The notes beneath the pieces are model-generated. The model made no database searches and was not told the origin of the DNA. It saw nothing but the letters and a program-made list of their open reading frames with translations. A DNA stretch of 27,850 bases. Source: JAWLDV01 sp046537975 (GTDB lineage: Bacteria > Desulfobacterota > Desulfobulbia > Desulfobulbales > SURF-16). Location: positions 1 to 27,850 of the forward strand of contig JBKHJR010000036.1 in NCBI GenBank assembly GCA_046537975.1, in the 5' to 3' direction. Positions 7,537 to 15,248 of this stretch are shown here, in pieces (positions within the stretch are counted from its first letter, which is position 1; the number at the start of each line of letters is the position of its first letter). The position numbers and the translations under genes were made by a program.

Positions 7537-8184
7537 TCAACTCTCCGTTCTTTTTTCCCAGTCCGCCAGGAATTTTTCTATACCTGCATCAGTCAGGGGA
7601 TGCTTAGCCAGGCCGGTAATGACCTTATAGGGAATAGTGGAGATGTCGGCTCCTGCCAAGGCGGCATCAACGACGTGCATGGGACTTCTTATGCTGGCAA
7701 CAATGACCTCGGTCTGATAGCCGTAGTTTTCATATATTGTCATTATGTCAGTTACCAGTTCCATGCCCGGGTTTGATATATCATCCAGACGGCCCACAAA
7801 AGGACTGACGTAGGCGGCACCTGCCTTGGCTGCAAGCAGAGCCTGGGAAGCGGAGAAGATCAGGGTGACGTTGGTCCTTATACCTTCAGCGGCAAACAGC
7901 TTAACCGCTTTCAGGCCTTCGGTGGTCATGGGAACCTTGATGACTATATTGTCCGCCAGTTCTGCCAGTTTCCTTCCTTCCTCCAGCATTGCTTCAGCTT
8001 CCAGGCTTACCACTTCGGCACATACCGGGCCATCTACCATATCACAGATTTCTTCAAGCAGATCCTCGAACGGTTTATTTTCCTTGGCAATCAAAGAAGG
8101 ATTGGTTGTAACTCCGTCCACCATCCCCATTTCCACGCCTTTCTTTATTTCTTCAACATTGGCGGTGTCGATAAAAAACTTCAT
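7537..8184 (-). CDS. Transaldolase / fructose-6-phosphate aldolase family (TalC/FSA)
   Basis: This 215-residue protein has the length of the short TalB/FSA subfamily. It starts MKFFIDTANVEEIKKG, continues GVTTNPSLIAKE, and has the Schiff-base lysine at residue 83 in NIVIKVPMT. Conserved TLIFSASQALLAAKAGA and YVSPFVGRLDD blocks follow. Enzymes of this family either move dihydroxyacetone units between sugar phosphates in the non-oxidative pentose phosphate pathway or cleave fructose-6-phosphate; sequence alone does not decide, and transaldolase is the usual call in this taxon. AAGGAG at 8192-8197 sits 7 nt before the ATG, a very strong site. It lies between the small YHS-like gene and pgsA on the same strand, with a 70-nt gap upstream. 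Confidence 0.94.
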   Translation of the reverse strand: MKFFIDTANVEEIKKGVEMGMVDGVTTNPSLIAKENKPFEDLLEEICDMVDGPVCAEVVSLEAEAMLEEGRKLAELADNIVIKVPMTTEGLKAVKLFAAEGIRTNVTLIFSASQALLAAKAGAAYVSPFVGRLDDISNPGMELVTDIMTIYENYGYQTEVIVASIRSPMHVVDAALAGADISTIPYKVITGLAKHPLTDAGIEKFLADWEKRTES

Positions 8185-8254
8185 GGTTGCTCTCCTTTTT
8201 CCTTATCTGAAGGCACGTTAGACCGTACCTTGGTAAGTGTAGTGGTAAGGTGTA

Positions 8255-8554
8255 CTACGAATCATCTCCCGGTGAACCATGTGACGAAGAATCTTTTGTA
8301 TCTTCCAGAAAGGTACGGGCACAGCTCTCGCTGCAGAAATAGTAGGTCTTTCCCTCCTTAATTCCTCTGATCGCTTCCTTTTTGGGGACATATGAATGAC
8401 ACACAGGATCTTCCACCAGTGTGTCCCGCTCTATATGCCCGCCATTCTCGCCTTTTGACCGTGATATAGGAGATTTCTTTTTTTTGGGCCTGATGATCAG
8501 ACGATATAGGATAAAAATAAGTATTGCAAGGACAATGATGCGTATAGGGGTCAT
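8255..8554 (-). CDS. Small membrane-anchored YHS/TRASH-like protein (PP0621-like)
   Basis: The 99-residue protein has one N-terminal membrane helix (about 4-21), a very basic stop-transfer stretch RPKKKK, a hydrophilic spacer, and a metal-binding-like domain with Cys52 (VEDPVCHSYVPKKEA) and Cys74/Cys78 (YYFCSESCARTFL). The C-x3-C plus upstream Cys pattern resembles YHS/TRASH/MYM zinc-binding folds. Similar small proteins with DP-C-x-x-YVP and YFCS-x-x-C are common in Desulfobacterota, where their role is unknown. Its ATG overlaps the folK stop in ATGA, so it is translationally coupled to a folate gene. The orientation would put the Cys domain in the cytoplasm (positive-inside rule). Function unknown; metal sensing or delivery is speculation. 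Confidence 0.8.
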   Translation of the reverse strand: MTPIRIIVLAILIFILYRLIIRPKKKKSPISRSKGENGGHIERDTLVEDPVCHSYVPKKEAIRGIKEGKTYYFCSESCARTFLEDTKDSSSHGSPGDDS

Positions 8555-9057
8555 ATTTCTTCAGGGTTCCAGGATGTCTTTTTGACAACATCCTTTGAGT
8601 TAATCAGTTTCAGCATCTCGCTGCTGGTTCGGGCAGAGACGGGATGACAGTGTTTCGGAGCCACCTCTGTGAGCGGCAGCAGGACAAAGAGCCGGTCGGC
8701 AATACCTGAATGAGGTATAATCAGGTTTTCCTCTTCCAGGACAAGGTCACCATAATAGAGGAGGTCAAGATCAATAATGCGGTCCTCGCTCCGGGTGCGG
8801 TCCCTCCCCATGGCAGTCTCTATGGCCAGCATTTCAGTCAGAAGTCCGGCCGGGTGCAGGTCGGTATCCATTATTCCTACGGCGTTTATGAACCAGTTTT
8901 CAGAATCTATCTCCACAGGCTCGCTCAGGTAGGGGGAAGATATTACTTCAATCCGGGTACTGCATTTATCGGTTAATGTTTTCCAGGCTGATAGTATGTT
9001 AGCCCGTCTATTACCGAGGTTTGAACCCATACCGATAAAAGTGCGGACCATGGTCAT
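8551..9057 (-). CDS. folK: 2-amino-4-hydroxy-6-hydroxymethyldihydropteridine pyrophosphokinase
   Basis: This 168-residue HPPK transfers pyrophosphate from ATP to hydroxymethyl-dihydropterin in folate synthesis. The N-terminal FIGMGSNLGNRRANI is the family start, and the Mg-binding signature appears as RSEDRIIDLDLLYYGD, in which the two aspartates of DLD coordinate metal. NWFINAVG and IPHSGIADRLFVLLPL, both family blocks, are also present. The ATG at 9057 overlaps the stop of the upstream FAH gene in ATGA; ATG 9051 is a close alternative. Downstream it overlaps the small YHS-like gene the same way. The chain FAH-folK-YHS therefore looks like one coupled operon, although folK has no known metabolic tie to the other two. 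Confidence 0.95.
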   Translation of the reverse strand: MTMVRTFIGMGSNLGNRRANILSAWKTLTDKCSTRIEVISSPYLSEPVEIDSENWFINAVGIMDTDLHPAGLLTEMLAIETAMGRDRTRSEDRIIDLDLLYYGDLVLEEENLIIPHSGIADRLFVLLPLTEVAPKHCHPVSARTSSEMLKLINSKDVVKKTSWNPEEI

Positions 9058-9827
9058 CTTTCGACTCTGTTTGTCAAAGTTCCAATCCCGTCTATGTGGA
9101 TACTTATAGTGTCTCCTTTCCTCAGTTGTCCCACTCCAGACGGGGTACCGGTGGCTATTATATCGCCGGGCATAAGGGTCATAATCCGGGAGGCAAAGGC
9201 GACCAGTTCCGGGACACTTTTGATAAGCGAGGCGGTATTGGCTTTCTGTCTGACTTCTCCGTTAAGGAGGGTGCTCAGCTCAAGGTCTCCGGGATCAAGA
9301 TCAGTTTCTATTACCGGTCCCAAAGAAGCGAAGGTGTCAAAACTCTTTGCTCTGGTGAACTGGATGTCTTTTTGTTGCAGATCCCGGGCAGTAACATCGT
9401 TAAAACATGTATAACCCAAGATGTAAGCAGAAGCGTCTTCCCGGGCGATATCTTTGGCCGTCCTGCCGATGACCACGGCAAGCTCCCCTTCAAACTCCAC
9501 CCTTGAACTCATGGCCGGCAGAACGATGTCCTCTTCCGGGCCGATAACAGAGGAAGGAGGTTTCAAAAAGATGAGGGGCTCCGGAGGAATTTCATAGCCA
9601 AGTTCCCGGGCATGAGGGACGTAATTCAGGCCTATGGCCACGATCTTGCTGGGAAGGCAAGGGGAAAGCAGGCGTATCTCTTTAATACTGAAACGTTCTC
9701 CTGAATAAACCAGGCCGGAAAAGGGCTGCCCGTCGAGAAGGTGGATATATTCGGATTCGAGCACACCGTAGACGGATCCAGTTTGTTCCTTATCCGGGCG
9801 GTGAATCAGGCAGCGGCCGATTTGCAT
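9054..9827 (-). CDS. Fumarylacetoacetate hydrolase (FAH) family protein
   Basis: The 257-residue protein has an N-terminal small domain of about 57 residues, then a complete FAH fold. Metal-ligand glutamates are Glu111 and Glu113 in RVEFEGELAVVIG, and the third acidic ligand is Asp144 in CFNDVTARDLQ. Lys161 in RAKSFDTFASLGP and GDIIATGTPSGVG near the end complete the active-site pattern. Family members hydrolyse C-C bonds in acylpyruvates, fumarylpyruvate and 2-hydroxyhepta-2,4-dienedioate, or decarboxylate oxaloacetate; the small N-terminal domain is like that of acylpyruvase/FAHD1-type bacterial proteins. The substrate cannot be told from sequence. The ribosome-binding site at the 9827 start is weak. 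Its stop overlaps folK by 4 nt. Upstream lies the palindromic element that separates it from dapB. Confidence 0.93.
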   Translation of the reverse strand: MQIGRCLIHRPDKEQTGSVYGVLESEYIHLLDGQPFSGLVYSGERFSIKEIRLLSPCLPSKIVAIGLNYVPHARELGYEIPPEPLIFLKPPSSVIGPEEDIVLPAMSSRVEFEGELAVVIGRTAKDIAREDASAYILGYTCFNDVTARDLQQKDIQFTRAKSFDTFASLGPVIETDLDPGDLELSTLLNGEVRQKANTASLIKSVPELVAFASRIMTLMPGDIIATGTPSGVGQLRKGDTISIHIDGIGTLTNRVER

Positions 9828-10161
9828 CTGAATATTAAGGGTTCAGGGTTAAAGGATTTTAACTAGTGTCCATCCAGAAACGGCCCTTTTGTCCGATCTC
9901 TGTGTCACAGCAAAAATGAAAAATGCTCACATATGCTTAATATGCTGCGCTTTTTCATTTTCACTGTTCCTTGACCTCGAACAAAAAATCTCGTTTCTGG
10001 ACGGACACTAACTACTTGATTTAGGTAGAGCAGCAAGAGACAAAAATCAACATGGTGTCCCGCCCAAACGGGCGTACCAATCATTTAACATATTTTGATT
10101 GAATTTGTTAACCGGAAGATAGTCGGGTTGTTATGTTAGTCCTTGAATCCTGAACCGGAAA
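9828..10161. other. 334-nt noncoding gap between dapB and the FAH gene
   Basis: Most of this gap is the 147-bp palindromic element at 9864-10010. The rest is AT-rich with no ORF. AGGGTTAA at 9845-9852 recurs in two other gaps of the window (20343-20350, 23075-23082). I saw no clear promoter for the FAH gene. Confidence 0.6.
9864..10010. mobile_element. 147-bp full-length palindromic MITE-like element
   Basis: The left end TAGTGTCCATCCAGAAACG (9864-9882) matches the reverse complement of 9992-10010 at 18 of 19 bases. Inside, AAAATGAAAAA in the left arm pairs with an exact complement in the right arm at the mirrored position, and CATAT/ATATG (9930-9934, 9940-9944) close on a central loop. All pairs share the same centre at 9937, so the whole element folds into one long imperfect hairpin. 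Both ends begin and finish with TA. There is no ORF. It looks like a non-autonomous transposon derivative; the parent transposase family is unknown, and the TA ends only hint at a TA-target element such as the IS630/mariner group. Confidence 0.72.
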
Positions 10162-10974
10162 TTACAGTTCAGCAAGTCCCAGGACATCGAACATGGTATA
10201 CATCCCGGTTTTCTTGTCAGCCAGCCAGGCAGCGGCAACAGCGGCGCCCCCGGCAAAATTGTCACGGCTGTGGGCCTTGTGGGTCAGTTCCAGCCGTTCT
10301 CCGGGACCGGCAAAGTATACGGTATGCTCCCCGACGATATCTCCGGCCCGGATGGTCTGAATGCCGATCTCTTCATCACTGCGTTCGCCTATCATGCCGT
10401 GCCTTTCAAATACCCCGGTCTTACTGAAGTCGCGGTTCACCCCTTCGGCGGCCATCTCTCCGAGCTTCAGGGCTGTGCCGCTGGGAGCATCTTTTTTCAT
10501 GCGGTGATGGGCCTCTACTATTTCAATGTCATAGTTGTCACCCAAAATCGAGGCCACCTTTCTGGTTAATTTAAATAGAAGATTAACTCCTACGGCCATA
10601 TTAGGGGCCTGGACAACAGCCATTTTCCCGGAAAGATCCCGCAGTTCCTCAAGGTTATCCCCGGAAAGACCGGTGGTGCCTATTACCATAGCCTTATTAT
10701 GGCGGGCCACTTCCCGGGCAATTTCCATGGTGGCCTCCGGAGCGGTAAAGTCGATGATCACATCACCCTGGTCTATAATGGAGGTAAGATCAGGGGATAC
10801 CGGAATGCCTATCCTGCCGAATCCCCCCAGTTCCCCTATATCGCTGCCTACTGAAGGACTGTCTTTATGTTCGAATCCACCGCTCAGTTCGAGCTGGTGA
10901 TTGCGGTTGACTATTTCGCAGATGCGTCTGCCCATCCGGCCTCCGGCCCCTGCGACTATAACCCTGGTCGCCAT
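10162..10974 (-). CDS. dapB: 4-hydroxy-tetrahydrodipicolinate reductase
   Basis: The 270-residue protein matches usual DapB length. It reduces hydroxy-tetrahydrodipicolinate with NAD(P)H in the lysine/diaminopimelate pathway. The dinucleotide site is RVIVAGAGGRMGRRI (residues 4-18). DFTAPEATME and GTTGLSGDNLEEL follow, and the catalytic segment EAHHRMKKDAPSGTAL (154-169) carries His156/His157 and Lys161. APNMAVGVNLL is also conserved. AAGGAG at 10980-10985 with 5-nt spacing supports ATG 10974. It lies 42 nt after dapA on the same strand and is the last gene of the arg-lys block before the palindromic element. Confidence 0.98.
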   Translation of the reverse strand: MATRVIVAGAGGRMGRRICEIVNRNHQLELSGGFEHKDSPSVGSDIGELGGFGRIGIPVSPDLTSIIDQGDVIIDFTAPEATMEIAREVARHNKAMVIGTTGLSGDNLEELRDLSGKMAVVQAPNMAVGVNLLFKLTRKVASILGDNYDIEIVEAHHRMKKDAPSGTALKLGEMAAEGVNRDFSKTGVFERHGMIGERSDEEIGIQTIRAGDIVGEHTVYFAGPGERLELTHKAHSRDNFAGGAAVAAAWLADKKTGMYTMFDVLGLAEL

Positions 10975-11016
10975 GTCTTCTCCTTGCGTTTGATTATGGG
11001 TTCTACTATCTCTGCC

Positions 11017-11898
11017 TTAAATCAGGCCGTAATCAGACATTACCTTTTTAAGTTTATCCAGTGCGGTATCATTCATCTTGTACATGGGAAGACGCGGAGT
11101 ACTTGATTTAATCTTTCCCATAAGTTCCAGGGCGGTTTTGGCTGGAACCGGATTGGTGTCCAGGAACATGGCCTGCATAAGAGGGAAAACTTTATAGTGC
11201 AGTGCCCTGGCCTTTTTCATGTCACCTGCCAGAGCAGCTTCCATCATCTCTGACATGGATTTGGGATCGACATTGGAACTTACGGAAATAACCCCGGTCC
11301 CTCCTATGGCAACAAGAGGCATGGAGGTAAAGTCATCACCTGACATTACGGCAAAATCATCAGGGCACTGCATGATGACCTCGCTTACCTGCTTGAGATC
11401 GGCAGAGGCCTCTTTAATGCCCACGATATTAGGGACAGCAGCGCACCTGGCCACGGTCCCGGGCAGCATATTTATCGAGGTTCGTCCAGGGACATTGTAA
11501 AGCACTATGGGGATATCCACTTCCTCGGCCACTTTCTTGAAATGCTGATAAAGGCCTTCCTGGGAAGGTTTGTTATAGTATGGGGTGATCATCAGGGCCC
11601 CGTCCGCCCCTGCTTTCCTGGCATGCCTGGTAAGCTCAATCGATTCACTGGTGGAGTTGGAACCGGTGCCGGCCAGTACCGGAACCCTGCCTTTGACTGC
11701 TTTGACAGTTAGTTCCACAACCCGGTGGTGTTCTTCATGACTCATGGTAGCTGATTCCCCGGTAGTACCACAGGGGACGATACCGTGGGTGCCGTTTTCA
11801 ATATTGAATTCAATAAGATCAAGCAGCCCCTGTTCATCTATTTCACCATCTGTAAAGGGCGTAACTATGGCTACAAAGGCTCCGCGGAATTTGTTCAT
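11017..11898 (-). CDS. dapA: 4-hydroxy-tetrahydrodipicolinate synthase
   Basis: This 293-residue (beta/alpha)8 enzyme condenses pyruvate with aspartate semialdehyde, the first committed step to diaminopimelate and lysine. The Schiff-base lysine is Lys162 in GIKEASADL. Tyr134 in LYNVPGRTSINM, the tyrosine pair in ITPYYNKPSQEG (107/108) and Thr45/Thr46 in CGTTGESAT complete the active-site triad region. The length and the N-terminus FRGAFVAIVTPF are typical. GAGGAGG at 11906-11912 sits 7 nt before the ATG, one of the strongest sites in the window, suggesting high translation. It is followed by dapB at 42 nt and preceded by dapF at 98 nt. A short period-7 repeat lies in the upstream gap. Confidence 0.98.
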   Translation of the reverse strand: MNKFRGAFVAIVTPFTDGEIDEQGLLDLIEFNIENGTHGIVPCGTTGESATMSHEEHHRVVELTVKAVKGRVPVLAGTGSNSTSESIELTRHARKAGADGALMITPYYNKPSQEGLYQHFKKVAEEVDIPIVLYNVPGRTSINMLPGTVARCAAVPNIVGIKEASADLKQVSEVIMQCPDDFAVMSGDDFTSMPLVAIGGTGVISVSSNVDPKSMSEMMEAALAGDMKKARALHYKVFPLMQAMFLDTNPVPAKTALELMGKIKSSTPRLPMYKMNDTALDKLKKVMSDYGLI

Positions 11899-11940
11899 TT
11901 TTTGGCCTCCTCTTGCTTCTTGCTTATAATTATAAATAAA

Positions 11941-11968
11941 TGATTCCTGATTGCTGATTCCCGATTAC
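11941..11968. repeat. Period-7 tandem repeat (TGATTCC-like, four units)
   Basis: The units TGATTCC, TGATTGC, TGATTCC and CGATTAC run head to tail in the dapF-dapA gap. Units differ by one to two bases. Such heptad runs can vary in copy number between strains. Confidence 0.65.
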
Positions 11969-11996
11969 CTGTCCCCTCTGTCCTCCGGCTTCTTTT

Positions 11997-12833
11997 TCAA
12001 TTGAGGCTCTCCGGCATTAGCTCACCCTGGTAAATAATCCGAGCCGGTCCCTCCAGATAGACATCATTTACTCCTAATTCCGGCTGGTTATGCAGAGAGA
12101 AGTAAATCTTGAGAGTTTCACCTCCGGAAGTAACCACCTGGACCGGGTCTTTTGCTTTGCCCAGCAGGGAGACGGCGACAGCTGAGGCTACGGCCCCGGT
12201 GCCGCAGGCCAGGGTCTCATCCTCAACCCCTCTTTCATAAGTCCGCAGATAAAGGCTGTTGCTGTCAGTGACTTCCACAAAATTTACATTAGCTCCGGCC
12301 GGACTGAACATCTCATGAAAACGGATCAGATTGCCCCACTCTTTTACCGGGGTCTCCCGGTTGTCTTCAACAAGGATTACGGCATGGGGAACTCCCGTAT
12401 TCAGACTGTGCAGGGTCAGGGTCTTGTTGTCTATTTTAACTTCCCGTTCCAGCCTTATATCCTGTGGGGGGGTCATGGCGATCTTTACCGAATCTCCCGG
12501 AACTTCAGCCCTTATTATGCCTGCCTGGGTCATAAAGGACATTTCCCGGCCGGCGATCCCGTTTTCAAAGGCGAATCGGGCGGCACAACGGGCTCCGTTG
12601 CCGCACATTTCAGCCTTACTGCCGTCGCCGTTGAAGAACTGCCAGCTGAAATCCGTTTCCCCGGACTCTTCAATAAAAATCAGGCCGTCGGCGCCAACGG
12701 AAAATTTCCGCCGGCAGACCCCGCGGACAAAAGACGGCATGTCTTTTTGATCCAACAGCGGGCGGCGATGGTCAATAATGATAAAATCATTGCCGGCCCC
12801 GTTCATCTTGGTAAAATTTATTGGAAAACGCAT
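11997..12833 (-). CDS. dapF: Diaminopimelate epimerase
   Basis: This 278-residue PLP-independent epimerase converts LL- to meso-diaminopimelate for lysine and peptidoglycan. Both catalytic cysteines are visible: Cys77 in EMCGNGARCAARF and Cys210 in ETLACGTGAVASA. The N-terminal FTKMNGAGNDFIIID and LNTGVPHAV blocks match the family. The start MRFPINFTKMNG is slightly longer than the common MKFTKMHG form, and no clear ribosome-binding site precedes it, so coupling with lysA (23-nt gap) is likely. Having dapF here means the pathway makes LL-DAP first, fitting a DapL aminotransferase or succinylase route encoded elsewhere. Confidence 0.98.
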   Translation of the reverse strand: MRFPINFTKMNGAGNDFIIIDHRRPLLDQKDMPSFVRGVCRRKFSVGADGLIFIEESGETDFSWQFFNGDGSKAEMCGNGARCAARFAFENGIAGREMSFMTQAGIIRAEVPGDSVKIAMTPPQDIRLEREVKIDNKTLTLHSLNTGVPHAVILVEDNRETPVKEWGNLIRFHEMFSPAGANVNFVEVTDSNSLYLRTYERGVEDETLACGTGAVASAVAVSLLGKAKDPVQVVTSGGETLKIYFSLHNQPELGVNDVYLEGPARIIYQGELMPESLN

Positions 12834-12856
12834 AAGAATATAAGAGTATTGATAAC

Positions 12857-14107
12857 TTAAAGATCTAAATTGGGGATGGTTTCCCCAGCTGTCAGGTGAC
12901 TATAGGATTCCCTTTTGCGGATAATATGATAATTATCCCCTGTAACCAGCACTTCGGGGACCCGGGGTCTGGAATTGTAATTGGAAGACATGGTGAAACC
13001 ATAGGCCCCGCAGCTCATGAAAGCAAGCAGATCCCCTCTGTCAAAGGCGGGAATCTCCTGATCCTTGGCCAGGAAATCCCCGGTTTCGCAGATTGGTCCT
13101 ACCACGTCAGCGACCCTGCATTCCCGGTTGTTCTCATTTACCGCCTGAATGGCGTGGTAAGCATTATAAAGGCTGGGCCGGGCCAGATCATTCATCCCGG
13201 CATCAACAATTATAAAGTTTTTATCATTGCCCTTGGTGTATAAGACCTTGGTAACCAGTATCCCGGCATTACCAACTATAACGCGGCCCGGTTCCAGGAT
13301 CAAGGTGCATTCCAGCCCGGACATTTCTCTGGAGATTGCTTCGGCGTAGGCTGCGGGCAGAGGCGGGTCTTCCGTGTCATAGCGTATACCCAGGCCTCCT
13401 CCTATGTCCAGATAGGAAAAATTAATTCCCTCCGCTTGCAGCTGTTTCATGAAGATTTTGATTTTCTGGAGAGATTCTACAAAGGGAGAAACCTCTGTGA
13501 GCTGGGAGCCGATATGACAGCTTACCCCTATTATCTCGATACTCTCCATCATTGAAGCCTTTTTGTAGAGCTCCAGGGCCTCATCGACCGGGATGCCGAA
13601 TTTGTTCTGGGCCAGGCCGGTGGATATATAGGGATGAGTTTTGGGATCAACATCAGGGTTGATTCTCAGGGAAACAGGGGCTCGAACTGAAATCCGGCGT
13701 GCCACGTCCTGCAGGACCTCCAGCTCCTGTCTGGATTCTACGTTGAACATGAGGATCCCTGATTCCAGGGCAAAACGCATCTCATCTTCAGTTTTGCCCA
13801 CCCCGGAGTACACGATTTTCTGGGGATCGACCCCGGCCTGCAGACATCTGTAGAGCTCCCCCCCGGAAACAATATCTATGCCGCCCCCCATTCCGGCAAA
13901 TATGTTGAGGATGGCCAGATTGGAACAGGACTTTGCCGAGAAGCAGGTTAAGTGGTCGACGGTAAACGCCTCATCAAAGGCCCGGAAATGCCGGGTCAGT
14001 GTTGCTGCACTGTAGAGGTAAAAAGGGGTGGAAACGGCAGCAGCTATTTTTTTTACAGGCACTTCCTCGCAGAACAGTTCCTTGTTTTTATATTCAAAAT
14101 GATGCAT
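12857..14107 (-). CDS. lysA: Diaminopimelate decarboxylase
   Basis: This 416-residue fold-type III PLP enzyme decarboxylates meso-diaminopimelate to lysine. The PLP lysine is Lys59, in CFSAKSCSN; the usual motif is YAVKANSN-like, so the residues after the lysine are unusual but the lysine is kept. Other family marks are HPYISTGLAQNKFGIP, His198 (CHIGSQL), the glycine-rich phosphate loop GGGLGIRY (236-243), EPGRVIVGNAG and the substrate-site Cys340 in CETGDFLA. MSCGAYGFTMSSNYN near the end is also typical. It lies 88 nt after the FnIII lipoprotein gene and 23 nt before dapF. The ATG has a GGAG about 11 nt upstream, a weak site. Confidence 0.97.
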   Translation of the reverse strand: MHHFEYKNKELFCEEVPVKKIAAAVSTPFYLYSAATLTRHFRAFDEAFTVDHLTCFSAKSCSNLAILNIFAGMGGGIDIVSGGELYRCLQAGVDPQKIVYSGVGKTEDEMRFALESGILMFNVESRQELEVLQDVARRISVRAPVSLRINPDVDPKTHPYISTGLAQNKFGIPVDEALELYKKASMMESIEIIGVSCHIGSQLTEVSPFVESLQKIKIFMKQLQAEGINFSYLDIGGGLGIRYDTEDPPLPAAYAEAISREMSGLECTLILEPGRVIVGNAGILVTKVLYTKGNDKNFIIVDAGMNDLARPSLYNAYHAIQAVNENNRECRVADVVGPICETGDFLAKDQEIPAFDRGDLLAFMSCGAYGFTMSSNYNSRPRVPEVLVTGDNYHIIRKRESYSHLTAGETIPNLDL

Positions 14108-14195
14108 TCTTGTTAGTACTCCGTTGTTACAGTGGGTTAGGGTGGGTTCCGGGATATAACTTATGGTTCCCTCCTGCGCTCAGTCCTACCTATGT

Positions 14196-15248
14196 TCACT
14201 TGCCGCCCTCAAAAGATACCTCCCGGGAAAAATCGCTTTCATTGGGAGGGGAGGCCTTATCAAAAGAGGTTATGGTATAATACCATGTACCTTTTTCGCT
14301 GGAAAGGGATTCGTCTTTAAAGATGAAGGTGTTCGCTCCGGTCTCTTTTATCATGGTCCACTCCCGGGAAGATTCCGGGCGTCGGTAAATTCTGTAGCCC
14401 GCCAGGTCTGAAGCCGAGACCCTTTCCCATATAATCCTGGGACCGCTGTCTGATGTTATTAGAGCGGCGATTTCAGGGACAGGCGGAGGAGTCCGGTCTT
14501 CCGGGGTAAAGGCGGCTGTTTTACTGTGTGGCCCGGGAATGGCAGTATCCCTGTAAGAGATGACTGCCCTGACCCGGTAATGGTACTTTTCCTCTCCGTT
14601 TACCTGATCGTAGTATGTTGTCTCGCTGCTCTCCTTCTGTAGGTCAAATTTTTTCCCGGAGGCGGTCCGCCTGAAAATCTGATATCGTACCGGATGGTCA
14701 AGGGGTTCTCCTTGGTTGTCTTTTTTTACTGCCTCCCAGCTTATTTCTACGTCCCGTCCTGTCTGGCTCACCTCAATGGGTTCAGGAGCGGCAGGAGGAG
14801 TGCTCCACCAGAATGATACCCGGTTTGACGGTGGGCTGACAATATTCCAGCCCCGATGAGAAATAACCTGATAAGAGTAATGGTGGCCGGGCACCAGATG
14901 ACTGTCCCGGAACTCCATACTCCGGCCGGGCCGGGTTGAGGAAGGTTCGATCTCTTTTAGGGAAGTTACGGTATCCGGACATCCAGGACAATAGTCCCGG
15001 GCGGCCTGATCACTTTTATGCAGGACGAATCTGCGGACCTTTTCGATCTTTTGGTCGTCTATGGAGTATCGGGGATAAGTCCATTCCAGGACGACCTCTT
15101 CTCCGGAAAACCTGTAGCTCAAGTCTTTAATGGGAGCCGGAATTGCTGCCTGAGGCGGTATCGGTTCTGTTTTTCTGCCGCAGGACAGAAGCGGCACAAG
15201 GACAAGAAGAAAAGCAGAATAACGAAGCAGGCGCCTTATTTCCTTCAT
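14196..15248 (-). CDS. Lipoprotein with fibronectin type III repeats, function unknown
   Basis: The 350-residue protein begins with a signal peptide and lipobox, FLLVLVPLLSC, with the acylated cysteine at residue 23 followed by GRK. After a proline-rich linker come about three fibronectin type III-like segments (about 38-150, 155-250, 255-348), each with EVVLEWTYPRYS-, DVEISWEAVKK- or PRIIWERVSASDLAGYRIY-type W-strand motifs and a YSYQV/YHYRVRA/WYYTITSFD G-strand pattern. The family is recurrently found between argH and lysA in Geobacter-like genomes (from memory). Its ATG overlaps the argH stop in ATGA, so it is coupled to arginine biosynthesis. It would sit in the outer or inner membrane facing the periplasm. 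I infer no function. Confidence 0.9.
   Translation of the reverse strand: MKEIRRLLRYSAFLLVLVPLLSCGRKTEPIPPQAAIPAPIKDLSYRFSGEEVVLEWTYPRYSIDDQKIEKVRRFVLHKSDQAARDYCPGCPDTVTSLKEIEPSSTRPGRSMEFRDSHLVPGHHYSYQVISHRGWNIVSPPSNRVSFWWSTPPAAPEPIEVSQTGRDVEISWEAVKKDNQGEPLDHPVRYQIFRRTASGKKFDLQKESSETTYYDQVNGEEKYHYRVRAVISYRDTAIPGPHSKTAAFTPEDRTPPPVPEIAALITSDSGPRIIWERVSASDLAGYRIYRRPESSREWTMIKETGANTFIFKDESLSSEKGTWYYTITSFDKASPPNESDFSREVSFEGGK

Noticed and set aside
12315..12860. 181-codon plus-strand frame opposite dapF/lysA
   Set aside because: It lies fully antisense to dapF, whose catalytic motifs are complete, and its protein shows no family features. It is a shadow frame.
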